DNA from: JBJXHN01 sp046233135 | Lineage (GTDB): Bacteria > Pseudomonadota > Alphaproteobacteria > Rhodospirillales > Rhodospirillaceae | DNA length: 64,000 bases | NCBI GenBank assembly: GCA_046233135.1 | Contig: JBJXHN010000001.1 | Coordinates: 496,001-560,000, forward strand | Direction of reading: 5' to 3' | Shown: one piece after another, positions 18,637 through 27,540 of the stretch | Position numbering within the stretch: position 1 is the first letter of the stretch | Layout: each line of letters starts with the position of its first letter | The notes under the pieces: generated by a model | Database searches by the model: none | Seen by the model: the letters and a program-made list of their open reading frames with translations, nothing else | Told to the model about the DNA's origin: nothing | Made by a program: the position numbers and the translations under genes

Positions 18637-20082
18637 ATGTCTACAATTCTTGTCGCCGACGACGACAGGGGGATCCGTACGGTCCTGGGACAGGCCCTGA
18701 CCCGGGCCGGGTATGAGGTGCGCAGCACGGGCACCGCCTCGACCCTTTGGAACTGGGTGGCGGACGGCCAGGGCGACCTGGTGATCACCGATGTCATCAT
18801 GCCCGACGAGAATGGCCTGGACCTGATCCCGCGCATCAAGAAGATCCGTCCCGACATGCGGATCGTGGTGATGAGCGCCCAGAATACCCTGCTGACCGCC
18901 GTGAAGGCGACGGAGCGGGGGGCCTTCGAATACCTGCCCAAGCCCTTCGACCTGACCGAAGTGGTGGCGGTGGTGCGGCGGGCCCTGTCCCTGCCGCGCA
19001 CCCCGGCCGGCACCGCGCCGCCGCCGGAGGAGGAAGACGACGAACGCCTGCCCCTGATCGGCCGGTCGCCGGCGATGCAGGAGATCTATCGCACCCTGGC
19101 GCGGTTGATGAACACCGACCTGACGGTGATGATCACCGGGGAGTCCGGCACCGGCAAGGAACTGGTGGCCCGGGCCCTGCACGACTATGGCAAGCGGCGG
19201 AAGGGGCCGTTCCTGGCGGTCAACATGGCCGCGATCCCCAGGGAGCTGATCGAAAGCGAGCTGTTCGGCCACGAAAAGGGCGCCTTCACCGGGGCCCATA
19301 CCCGATCCGCCGGGAAGTTCGAGCAGGCCGATGGCGGGACGCTGTTCCTCGATGAAATCGGCGACATGCCGCCCGAGGCCCAGACCCGCCTGCTGCGCGT
19401 GCTTCAGGAAAGCGAATATACCACCGTCGGTGGCCGGCAAACCATCCGCGCCAACGTGCGGATCATCGCCGCCACCCACCGGGACCTGCGCCAGCTGATC
19501 CGCCAGGGGCTGTTCCGCGAGGATTTGTACTATCGCCTCAACGTGGTTCCCCTGCGCCTTCCTCCGCTGCGGGAACGCAGCGAGGACATTCCCGAACTGA
19601 CCCGCCATTTTCTTCAGCTGACGGCCGAAAGCGACGGCCTGCCGGCCAAGATGCTGGACGGGGCTGCGATGGAGCGGTTGAAGCGGCACCGCTGGCCGGG
19701 CAACGTGCGCGAACTGGAAAACATGGTGCGCCGGCTGGCTGCCCTTTATTCCCAGGAGGTTATCGGCCTGGATGTGATCGAGGCCGAGCTGTCCGTCGCC
19801 GCCCCGGTGATGATGACCGAGACGGAAGACGCCAACGAGGGGCTGTCGGCCAAGGTGGACCGTCACCTGCGCCAGTACTTCGCTGCCCATGGTGACGGAC
19901 TGCCGCCGCCGGGCCTGTACGACCGCATCAGCCGCGAGGTGGAACGGCCGTTGATTACCCTGTGCCTGGAAGCCACGCGCGGCAATCAGATCCGGGCCGC
20001 CCAGTTGCTGGGGGTCAACCGCAATACCCTGCGCAAGAAGATCCGGGACCTGGACATCCAGGTCGTGCGGGGTGTGAAGTAG
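18637..20082 (+). CDS. ntrC: Nitrogen regulation response regulator NtrC (GlnG)
   Basis: This sigma-54 activator has 481 residues. The receiver domain (1-120) carries the phosphoacceptor Asp52 in VITDVIMPDENG and the conserved Lys in LPKPFD. The AAA+ domain (about 145-385) has Walker A GESGTGKE near 168 and the sigma-54-contacting GAFTGA loop near 215, both intact. The C-terminal Fis-type helix-turn-helix is TRGNQIRAAQLLGVNRNTLRKKI. It controls nitrogen assimilation genes, with NtrB as partner kinase, and lies five bases before ntrY. Confidence 0.96.
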   Translation: MSTILVADDDRGIRTVLGQALTRAGYEVRSTGTASTLWNWVADGQGDLVITDVIMPDENGLDLIPRIKKIRPDMRIVVMSAQNTLLTAVKATERGAFEYLPKPFDLTEVVAVVRRALSLPRTPAGTAPPPEEEDDERLPLIGRSPAMQEIYRTLARLMNTDLTVMITGESGTGKELVARALHDYGKRRKGPFLAVNMAAIPRELIESELFGHEKGAFTGAHTRSAGKFEQADGGTLFLDEIGDMPPEAQTRLLRVLQESEYTTVGGRQTIRANVRIIAATHRDLRQLIRQGLFREDLYYRLNVVPLRLPPLRERSEDIPELTRHFLQLTAESDGLPAKMLDGAAMERLKRHRWPGNVRELENMVRRLAALYSQEVIGLDVIEAELSVAAPVMMTETEDANEGLSAKVDRHLRQYFAAHGDGLPPPGLYDRISREVERPLITLCLEATRGNQIRAAQLLGVNRNTLRKKIRDLDIQVVRGVK

Positions 20083-20086
20083 CTCC

Positions 20087-22444
20087 ATGGTCCGAAAGCG
20101 GCAGAGAGTGGGGCTGACCAGCAACCGCATGCTGATGCGGGTGGGCATCTGGGCCCGGCGGGTGCGGCTGTCCCGGCGGCTGGCCGTTGGGCTGGCGGTG
20201 CTCGCCCTGATCAGCGGCGGGGCCACCTTCTTCCTGCTGTCCAATCCCGAACCGAACCGCACGGCCATCTGGGTTCTGCTGAATGTGGATCTGGTGGTGC
20301 TGCTGGCCCTGGGCGGGCTGATCACCCGGTCCGCCGTGCGGCTGTATACCGCTCGAAGACGGGGCGGGGCGGGGTCACGGTTGCAATCGCGTCTGGCGAT
20401 GCTGTTCAGCGTCGTGGCCATCACCCCGGCCATCCTTCTGGCCATCTTTTCGGCTCTGGCCTTTCAGCTGAGCTTCCAGTCCTGGTTCGACGAAAAGGTC
20501 TCGACGGCCATCAACGAAAGCCAGGAGGTCGCCGAGGCCTACCTGGAAGCGCATATGAATGCGATCAGCGGCGATGCGGCCCTGATGGCCAACGACCTGA
20601 ACCGGGAATGGCGCCGGATGCCCAGTTCCCAGGTGCTGAATCAGGTTCTCGCCACCCAGTCCGTGCTTCGTAACCTTTCGGAAGTGGTCGTCTTCACCGC
20701 CAACGGCACGGTCATCGGCCGTGCGGGCTATACCTTTTCCATGCAGTTCGAGCAGGTGCCCGCCTACGCCCTGGAACAGGCACAGCAGGGAGACGTGGTG
20801 GTCATCCCCGGCAGCGCCAACGATCGCTTGCGGGCCCTGGTCCAGTTGGCTGCGCCCGGCACCTTCCTGTATGTCGGCCGGCTGGTGGATCCCAAGGTCC
20901 AGCGTCATATCGCCAGCGCTTCGGCCGCGGTGGAAGAATACCGGCATTTCCAGGATCAAAGCGCCCAGCTGCAGATCCTGTATTTCCTGACCTTTATCGT
21001 CGTGTCGGTGCTGATGTTGCTTGCCGCCATCTGGGTGGGGCTGACCATCGCCAACCGGCTGGCCAAGCCGATCATGGACCTGATCGATGCCGCCGAGAAG
21101 GTGCGGGAAGGGGATCTGGCCGTGCGGGTGCGCGAGATTGCCGCCAGCGACGAAGTGGCCTCGCTGGGGCGCGCCTTCAACCGCATGACCGCCCGTCTGG
21201 AAAGCCAGCAGCGCAGCCTGATCGCCGCCAATGAAGAGCTGGACGAGCGCCGGCGGTTCACCGAAACCGTGCTGTCCGGGGTGTCCGCCGGAGTGCTGGG
21301 GCTGGATGTGGAGGGACGGGTGAACCTGCCCAACCCCTCCGCCAAGGCGCTGCTGGGGCGGGACCTGAAGGGATACATCGGCCGGCCGATCGCCGATCTG
21401 GTCCCCGAATTCGGCGAGATGCTGGAAAAGCTGCAAGCCCGGCCGGACCGCCCGGTGGAGCGGGAAGTGGAGCTGAAGACCGGGCAGGCCATGCGCACCC
21501 TGCTGGTGCGGGTGACGGCGGAACGGTCGCTGGACGCCATCACCGGCTACGTCTTTACCTTTGACGATATTACCGAGCTGCTGTCGGCCCAGCGCAAGGC
21601 CGCCTGGGCCGATGTGGCGCGGCGCATTGCCCACGAGATCAAGAACCCGCTGACCCCCATCCAGCTGTCCGCCGAACGGCTGAAGCGGCGATACCTGAAG
21701 CAGATTCAGGACGATCCGGAAACGTTCGTGCGCTGTACGGACACCATCGTCCGCCACGTCGGGGATATCGGCCAGATGGTGGACGAGTTCAGCGCGTTCG
21801 CCCGCATGCCCGCCCCCGAGATCCACCCGACCAACCTGACCGAACTGGTGACGCAGGCCGTCTTCCTTCAGCGGACGGCCTATGGCGGGGTTACCTTCGA
21901 CACCGATTTGCCGGAAGACGGGCCGGTGCGCGTGGCCTGCGACAGCCGGCAGGTGTCCCAGGCTCTGACCAACCTGCTGAAGAACGCCATAGAAGCCATA
22001 GAAGGCCGGCCAAAGCCCAAGCCCGGCGATCCGCCTTTGCCCCGGGGCCATATTCGGGTCATCCTGAGCCGGCTGGGCACGGAGGATGTATCCTCCGGTT
22101 CGGATAGGGGACCGGGTGCGACCGGAGGCCGGGCGGAGGTCTGTATCCTTGATAATGGGCGAGGCCTTCCCGCCGAGGTGGAACGGTCCCGGTTGACCGA
22201 ACCCTACGTGACCACCCGGCAGAAAGGGACAGGCCTTGGGTTGGCTATCGTCAAGAAAATCCTGGAAGACCACGGCGGCGATCTGCTACTTCAGGATGGT
22301 CCCGAAGGGGGCGCCCGTATTTCCTTCACCCTGCCCTTGCTACAGGAGTCCGGCTCGACAGCCGCAACCGACCCCGGGTCGGACGCGTCGGACCAGACCC
22401 CAGTCCCTTCGGGATCGCCGCCGGCGGCCCCGTCAGATCCGTGA
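20087..22444 (+). CDS. ntrY: Sensor histidine kinase NtrY
   Basis: A membrane kinase of 785 residues. Transmembrane segments lie at about 33-56, 65-84, 105-128 and 300-325, enclosing a periplasmic loop of roughly 170 residues. A HAMP domain (about 325-378) and a PAS domain (about 390-490) follow, then the H-box ARRIAHEIKNPLTPIQLSAERL with His near 515. The ATPase region has LTNLLKNAIEAIEG, LDNGRGLP and KGTGLGLAI. The C-terminal 30 residues are low-complexity. NtrYX is linked in other alphaproteobacteria to nitrogen, redox and envelope signals. It is in an operon with ntrX, 18 bases downstream. Confidence 0.95.
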   Translation: MVRKRQRVGLTSNRMLMRVGIWARRVRLSRRLAVGLAVLALISGGATFFLLSNPEPNRTAIWVLLNVDLVVLLALGGLITRSAVRLYTARRRGGAGSRLQSRLAMLFSVVAITPAILLAIFSALAFQLSFQSWFDEKVSTAINESQEVAEAYLEAHMNAISGDAALMANDLNREWRRMPSSQVLNQVLATQSVLRNLSEVVVFTANGTVIGRAGYTFSMQFEQVPAYALEQAQQGDVVVIPGSANDRLRALVQLAAPGTFLYVGRLVDPKVQRHIASASAAVEEYRHFQDQSAQLQILYFLTFIVVSVLMLLAAIWVGLTIANRLAKPIMDLIDAAEKVREGDLAVRVREIAASDEVASLGRAFNRMTARLESQQRSLIAANEELDERRRFTETVLSGVSAGVLGLDVEGRVNLPNPSAKALLGRDLKGYIGRPIADLVPEFGEMLEKLQARPDRPVEREVELKTGQAMRTLLVRVTAERSLDAITGYVFTFDDITELLSAQRKAAWADVARRIAHEIKNPLTPIQLSAERLKRRYLKQIQDDPETFVRCTDTIVRHVGDIGQMVDEFSAFARMPAPEIHPTNLTELVTQAVFLQRTAYGGVTFDTDLPEDGPVRVACDSRQVSQALTNLLKNAIEAIEGRPKPKPGDPPLPRGHIRVILSRLGTEDVSSGSDRGPGATGGRAEVCILDNGRGLPAEVERSRLTEPYVTTRQKGTGLGLAIVKKILEDHGGDLLLQDGPEGGARISFTLPLLQESGSTAATDPGSDASDQTPVPSGSPPAAPSDP

Positions 22445-22462
22445 TCCCGAGCTGCAGCTGCC

Positions 22463-23869
22463 ATGGCCCATGACATTCTGATCGTCGACGATGAAGACGA
22501 CATCCGCATGATGCTCTCGGGCATTCTGGAGGATGAAGGCTATACGACCCGCGAGGCCGTAGACGCCGACAGTGCCTTCAAGACCATAGACGAGCGTCTG
22601 CCCGACGTCGTCATCCTCGACATTTGGATGGAAGGCTCCCGCCTGGATGGGCTGGGCGTGCTGGAACAGGTGCGTCATGATCATCCCCACCTGCCGGTGG
22701 TGATGATCAGTGGTCATGGCACCATCGAGACCGCCGTGGCCGCCATCAAGCAGGGCGCCTACGACTTCATCGAAAAGCCCTTCAAGGCGGACCGGCTGCT
22801 GCTGATCATCCAGCGCGCCATCGAAACCGCCCAGCTGCGCCGCGAAAATGCCGAGCTGCGCATGCGGGCCGGGCCGGAAACCGACCTGATCGGCGCCTCT
22901 CCGGCGGTGATCCAGATCTCCCAGGCGGTGAACAAGGTGGCGCCTACGGGCTCGCGGGTGCTGATCAGTGGCCCGCCGGGCACCGGCAAGGAAGTGGTCG
23001 CCCGCATGATCCACGAACGCTCCGCCCGGGCGGCACGGCGTCTGGTGGTGGTCAATTGCGCGGCCATGCACCCGGACCGCATGGAAGTGGAGCTGCTGGG
23101 CACCGAAGCCGGTAGCGATGGCGGCGAAGGGCCGCGGCGGATCGGCCTGTATGAACAGGCCGACGGTGGCACGCTGCTGCTGGACGAGGTCGCCGACATG
23201 CCCCTGGAAACCCAGGGCAAGATCGTGCGCATCTTGCAGGATCAGAGTTTCGAACGGGTGGGCGGCAACCGGCGCATCCATGTGGATGTCCGTGTCATCG
23301 CCAGCACGAACAAGGACCTTCAGGCCGAAATGATGGCCGGCCGGTTCCGGGAGGACCTGTACTACCGGCTGAACGTGGTCCCCATCAAACTGCCGGCCCT
23401 GCGGGATCGCCGGGGGGATATCCCGGCCCTGGTGGACCATTTCATGGCCCGGGGTGCGGCCTCTGCCGGCATGGCGCCACGTCCGGTCGGCGATGATGCC
23501 CTGGCGGCCTTGCAGTCCTATGACTGGCCGGGCAACGTCCGCCAGCTGCGCAACGTGATCGACTGGCTGCTGATCATGGCGCCGGGAGAGGCGGGGGATC
23601 CCATCCGCGCCGATATGCTGCCCGGCGAGATCAATGCGGTGGCACCGGATTCCCTGCGCCTTGACCGCTCCGGCGAAATCATGACCTTGCCTTTGCGCGA
23701 CGCTCGGGAGATGTTCGAGCGGGATTATCTGATCGCCCAGGTCACCCGGTTCGGCGGCAACGTCTCCAAGACCGCCGAGTTCGTCGGCATGGAGCGGTCC
23801 GCCCTGCATCGCAAACTGAAGAGCCTGGGGGTGGGCGGGGCGGAGCAGCGGGACCGGACAAAGGCCTGA
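22463..23869 (+). CDS. ntrX: Response regulator NtrX
   Basis: The 468-residue NtrX has a receiver domain with Asp53 in VVILDIWMEG, an AAA+ domain with Walker A GPPGTGKE near residue 172, and the C-terminal HTH GGNVSKTAEFVGMERSALHRKL. The GAFTGA loop expected between ELLGTEAG and GLYEQADGGTLLLDE is missing, as is usual for alphaproteobacterial NtrX. It is therefore not expected to activate sigma-54 directly. Its partner is NtrY, encoded just upstream. The 99-base gap to trkA is non-coding. Confidence 0.95.
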   Translation: MAHDILIVDDEDDIRMMLSGILEDEGYTTREAVDADSAFKTIDERLPDVVILDIWMEGSRLDGLGVLEQVRHDHPHLPVVMISGHGTIETAVAAIKQGAYDFIEKPFKADRLLLIIQRAIETAQLRRENAELRMRAGPETDLIGASPAVIQISQAVNKVAPTGSRVLISGPPGTGKEVVARMIHERSARAARRLVVVNCAAMHPDRMEVELLGTEAGSDGGEGPRRIGLYEQADGGTLLLDEVADMPLETQGKIVRILQDQSFERVGGNRRIHVDVRVIASTNKDLQAEMMAGRFREDLYYRLNVVPIKLPALRDRRGDIPALVDHFMARGAASAGMAPRPVGDDALAALQSYDWPGNVRQLRNVIDWLLIMAPGEAGDPIRADMLPGEINAVAPDSLRLDRSGEIMTLPLRDAREMFERDYLIAQVTRFGGNVSKTAEFVGMERSALHRKLKSLGVGGAEQRDRTKA

Positions 23870-23968
23870 TACCCTTCGGTCTCGGCTTGTCTGCGTCTCG
23901 TGATCCGTGACGACGGGTGCCCATGAAACACACGCAGGCCCCGGGGGTCCGGGGACCAGGGGGATTTC

Positions 23969-25345
23969 ATGAAAGTCATCATTTGCGGCGCGGGCCAGGT
24001 GGGTTTTTCCATCGCCCGGTATCTGGCGGCGGAAAACAACGACATCACCGTCATTGACCAGCGGCCGGAACTGATCCGCTCCATTGCCGATACCCTGGAT
24101 GTCCAGGCTTTCGTGGGCTATGCCTCCCATCCCGGCGTTCTGGAACAGGCCGGCGCCGAAGATGCCGACATGCTGATCGCCGTGACCCATGCGGACGAAG
24201 TGAACATGGTGGCCTGTCAGGTGGCCCATTCCCTGTTCAACGTGCCGACCAAGATCGCCCGGGTGCGGAACCAGAACTACCTTCAGCCGATCTGGGCCAA
24301 TCTGTTCTCGCGCGATCACATGCCCATCGACGTGATCATCTCGCCGGAGATCGAGGTGGCGCGGGCCGTGACCCGGCGCCTTCAGGTGCCCGGGGCCATG
24401 GACGTGATTCCCCTGGCCGGCGACCGGGTGCGGCTGATGGGCGTGCGCTGTACCCAGGATACGCCGGTGGTGAACACGCCGCTGCGCCAGCTGACCCAGC
24501 TGTTCCCCGAACTGGCGATCGTCGTTGTCGGCATCGTCCGGCAGGACCGGGCCATGGTGCCCAGCGCCGAGGACCAGATGCTGGCCGGAGACGAGGTCTA
24601 TTTCGTCGTGGCCTCCGATCAGACCTCCCGCGCCCTTGCCGCTTTCGGCCACGAAGAGCGGGAAGCCCGGCGCATCCTGGTGCTGGGCGGCGGCAACATC
24701 GGCCTGTTCCTCGGCCAGACCCTGGACCGGGACTTCCCCCAGGTGACGGCCAAGATCATCGAGGTGAACGCCGAACGGGCCCGCATGGTGGCCAAGACCC
24801 TGGGACGCACCATGGTACTGAACGGCGATGTGCTGGACCCGGAAATTCTGGACGAAGCCGGGATCTCCCAGACCGAGGCCGTCATCGCCGTCACCAACGA
24901 CGACGAGACCAACATCCTGGCCTCTCTGCTGGCCAAGCGCTATGGCAGCCAGCGGGCGATCACCCTGATCAACAAGGCCACCTACAACACCCTGGTCAGC
25001 ACGCTGGGGGTGGATGTGGTGGTGAACCCGCGCACGATTACCGTTTCGAAGATCCTTCAGCACGTCCGGCGGGGCCGAATCCATAGCGTGCACAGCCTGC
25101 ACGAAGGCTTTGGCGAACTGATCGAAGCCGACGCGCTGGAGACCTCGCCGCTGGTGGGCAAGCCGCTGAAGGACGTCAACCTGCCCACCGGCGTTTTGCT
25201 GGGGGCGGTTGTCCGGGGGGAGGAAGTGATCAGCCCGCGCGGCAACACCGTTATCCAGTCCGGGGACCGGGTGATCCTGTTCGCCAGCGCCAACGCCATC
25301 AAGAAAGTGGAAAAGATGTTCTCCGTCCGCCTGGAGTTCTTCTAA
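23969..25345 (+). CDS. trkA: Trk potassium transport NAD-binding protein TrkA
   Basis: TrkA is the cytosolic gating subunit of Trk K+ channels. The 458-residue protein holds two tandem RCK units. The first Rossmann motif is ICGAGQVGFSIARYL at residue 4 and the second is LVLGGGNIGLFLG near residue 233; each is followed by a TrkA-C domain, the last with VVRGEEVISPRGNTVIQSGD. ntrX-trkA linkage is typical of Rhodospirillales. The start has ggggga at 23959-23964. Confidence 0.95.
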   Translation: MKVIICGAGQVGFSIARYLAAENNDITVIDQRPELIRSIADTLDVQAFVGYASHPGVLEQAGAEDADMLIAVTHADEVNMVACQVAHSLFNVPTKIARVRNQNYLQPIWANLFSRDHMPIDVIISPEIEVARAVTRRLQVPGAMDVIPLAGDRVRLMGVRCTQDTPVVNTPLRQLTQLFPELAIVVVGIVRQDRAMVPSAEDQMLAGDEVYFVVASDQTSRALAAFGHEEREARRILVLGGGNIGLFLGQTLDRDFPQVTAKIIEVNAERARMVAKTLGRTMVLNGDVLDPEILDEAGISQTEAVIAVTNDDETNILASLLAKRYGSQRAITLINKATYNTLVSTLGVDVVVNPRTITVSKILQHVRRGRIHSVHSLHEGFGELIEADALETSPLVGKPLKDVNLPTGVLLGAVVRGEEVISPRGNTVIQSGDRVILFASANAIKKVEKMFSVRLEFF

Positions 25346-25503
25346 CCTTTATGGCGCGGCTCAAGGCGCGCAGCTGTTCTCCTGTTCTCTTTCGCCGCAG
25401 GCGAAAGTGGGCCATTGAGGCCCCGCGAAGCGCAGCGTAGCGTAGCCAAGCCGCGATAAGCGGCGCCCGGCGCCTGAGGGTTCCGTAAAAAAAGGAGCGA
25501 TGC

Positions 25504-26385
25504 ATGTCGCGCGTTGCCTATGTGAATGGCCGTTATGTCCCCCACCGCGAAGCGTTCGTTCATGTGGAGGATCGGGGATACCAGTTCGCCGATGGGGTCT
25601 ACGAGGTGATCGGGCTGTGGAAAGGCCGGCCCATCGACCTGGACGGCCACCTGGACCGGCTGGACCGCTCGCTGCGGGAGTTGGAGATCCCCTATCCCAT
25701 GCCGCGCAAGGCCCTGGTCGTCGTCACCCGCGAGGTGGTGCGGCGCAACCGGGTGCGGGACGGGATCGTCTATATGCAGGTGACCCGTGGGGTCAGCCCG
25801 CGCAATCACCCCTATCCCGACCCGGCCGAAGTGCCGCCGGCCTTGGTGCTCACCGCCAAGCACGGGCTGTCGGCCAAGGGGCCGCAGATGCTGGCCGGGG
25901 TCAAGGTGGTCAGCCATCCGGACATCCGCTGGGGCCGCTGCGACATCAAATCCGTCGTTCTGCTGCCCAACGTCATGGCCAAGCAGGCCGCCCGGCTGGC
26001 CGGCGGCTATGAAGCGCTGCTGGTCAACGCCGATGGCATGGTGACCGAGGGATCGTCGTCCAACGCCTGGATCGTGGATGCCGAAGGCACCCTGGTCACC
26101 CGGCCGCTGACCGACAACATCCTGGGCGGCATCACCCGCCAGCGCATCCTATCCCTGGCCAAGGCCGCCGGAATCAAGGTGGAGGAACGGGCCTTCTCGC
26201 TGGAGGAAGCCAAGGCGGCACGGGAGGTGTTCATCAGCTCGTCGAACAACTTCTGCATGCCGGTGGTGCAGGTGGATGATGCGGTGATCGCCAACGGCCA
26301 CCCGGGCACCACGGCCGAGATCCTGCGGAAAGGCTATCTGAGCTTTCTCGACAGCCTGGACGGGCCGGCGTGGTATGGCGCCTGA
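25504..26385 (+). CDS. dat: D-amino-acid aminotransferase (class IV PLP enzyme)
   Basis: A fold-type IV PLP aminotransferase of 293 residues. The family opening AYVNGRYVPHREAFVHVEDRG and FADGVYEV are present. The PLP lysine lies in CDIKSVVLLPNV and the cofactor-phosphate loop in VTEGSSSNAWIV. The D-alanine aminotransferase subgroup is favoured by the lack of a branched-chain-type motif and by common annotation of this trkA-hfq neighbourhood. Specificity cannot be proven from sequence. The upstream 158-base spacer contains a ctttcgcc/ggcgaaag hairpin (around 25388-25406). A strong aaaaaaaggagc ribosome site precedes ATG 25504. Confidence 0.88.
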   Translation: MSRVAYVNGRYVPHREAFVHVEDRGYQFADGVYEVIGLWKGRPIDLDGHLDRLDRSLRELEIPYPMPRKALVVVTREVVRRNRVRDGIVYMQVTRGVSPRNHPYPDPAEVPPALVLTAKHGLSAKGPQMLAGVKVVSHPDIRWGRCDIKSVVLLPNVMAKQAARLAGGYEALLVNADGMVTEGSSSNAWIVDAEGTLVTRPLTDNILGGITRQRILSLAKAAGIKVEERAFSLEEAKAAREVFISSSNNFCMPVVQVDDAVIANGHPGTTAEILRKGYLSFLDSLDGPAWYGA

Positions 26386-27058
26386 GGCGATGATGGACCC
26401 TGTACCGGAAAGCATCGCACCGCGCGCGCTGATCTTTGACTGGGACAACACGCTCGTCGACAGCTGGCCCTGTATTCATGTCGCGCTGACGGAAACCTTC
26501 GGGGCTATGGGGCATACGCCCTGGACCTACGAGGAGACGCGGGCGCGGGTGGGGCTGTCCATGCGCGACGCCTTCCCGACCCTGTTCAAGGAACGGTGGG
26601 AGGAGGCGCGGGACATCTTCTACGCCGCATTCCGTGCCCGTCACCTGGAGATGCTGACTGCCCTGGATGGGGCAGAGGCCATGCTGCAGGGATTGCGGGA
26701 GCGGGGGCTCTATCTTGCGGTGGTATCCAACAAAACCGGCGCCTTTTTGCGCACCGAGGTGGAAGCCCTGGGATGGGGCGGCTATTTCGGGGCTGTGGTC
26801 GGCGCGGGGGATGCGCCCAGGGACAAGCCGGCGCCCGACCCGGTGCATATGGCCCTGGAGCCATCCGGCCTGGCCGCCGGTCCGGAGGTCTGGTTCGTCG
26901 GCGATACCGGGGTGGATCTGGAATGCGCCCTCGCCACGGGCTGCCGCCCGGTTCTGGTACGGCCGGAGGCGCCCGCTCCCGGCGAATTCACCGAAGCACC
27001 GCCGGCCGCCTATGCGAAAGATTGTCTGGACTTTATGGGGCTACTTCCCCACGTCTAG
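26375..27058 (+). CDS. HAD-superfamily hydrolase (phosphoglycolate phosphatase-like)
   Basis: The 227-residue HAD hydrolase has nucleophile motif I LIFDWDNTLVDSWP (Asp and the +2 Asp replaced in the usual DxD spacing by D-W-D), motif II VVSNKTG, motif III KPAPDPVHMAL and motif IV GDTGVDLECA. The helical cap identifies subclass I, as in Gph and related phosphatases. It overlaps the aminotransferase 3' end by 11 bases, so it is coupled. An internal ATG at 26390 is an alternative start. The substrate is unknown. Confidence 0.85.
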   Translation: MAPEAMMDPVPESIAPRALIFDWDNTLVDSWPCIHVALTETFGAMGHTPWTYEETRARVGLSMRDAFPTLFKERWEEARDIFYAAFRARHLEMLTALDGAEAMLQGLRERGLYLAVVSNKTGAFLRTEVEALGWGGYFGAVVGAGDAPRDKPAPDPVHMALEPSGLAAGPEVWFVGDTGVDLECALATGCRPVLVRPEAPAPGEFTEAPPAAYAKDCLDFMGLLPHV

Positions 27059-27282
27059 GTTTTCAAGGCTTCCAGGCCGTGGTAACCAGGGGCGGAGAGA
27101 GTTTCGCCGCCCCGTTACCGGGGTGGGTTCGAGTGGACCGGTGAGGGTGTCCGGTCGGACGACTGCGAATGGGGGGCCGCGAAACTCTGGACGTGGGGGC
27201 AGCCGCGAAGGCTTGGCGCAATTTAACAAAACCATGCGCCCAATTCCCTCTGGGACAATAACAGGCAAGAAGGGGCATCGTG

Positions 27283-27534
27283 ATGCCAGCAGAAAAAAAC
27301 CAAAACGTTCAGGATGTCTTCCTGAATCATATTCGTAAGAACAAAGCGCCGGTCACGATTTTCTTGGTTAATGGCGTGAAGCTTCAGGGCATCGTCACGT
27401 GGTTTGACAATTTCTCGCTGCTGCTGCGGCGGGATGGCCACACGCAGCTGGTCTACAAGCACGCGATTTCGACGATCATGCCGTCCTCACCCATCCAGTT
27501 GTTCGAGCCGGCCAAGGAAGAGGCAGAGGCCTGA
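27283..27534 (+). CDS. hfq: RNA-binding protein Hfq
   Basis: Hfq is the hexameric Sm-like chaperone for small RNAs. The 83-residue protein has the Sm1 core FLNHIRKNKAPVTIFLVNGVKLQGIVTWFDNFSLLL and the Sm2 motif YKHAISTIMPS. ATG 27283 follows an aagaagggg site; GTG 27280 immediately before it is the alternative. hfq-hflX linkage is universal in proteobacteria. A long 224-base leader separates it from the HAD gene, so a separate hfq promoter is likely. Confidence 0.97.
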   Translation: MPAEKNQNVQDVFLNHIRKNKAPVTIFLVNGVKLQGIVTWFDNFSLLLRRDGHTQLVYKHAISTIMPSSPIQLFEPAKEEAEA

Positions 27535-27540
27535 TCCCTA

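Noticed and set aside
17278..20445. Very long minus-strand open frame (about 1055 codons) opposite the ntr genes
   Set aside because: It is antisense to ntrB, ntrC and ntrY, which have full domain evidence. High GC content makes such shadow frames common.
22433..25102. Minus-strand open frame of about 890 codons opposite ntrX and trkA
   Set aside because: Histidine- and glycine-rich shadow of real genes, with no domain.
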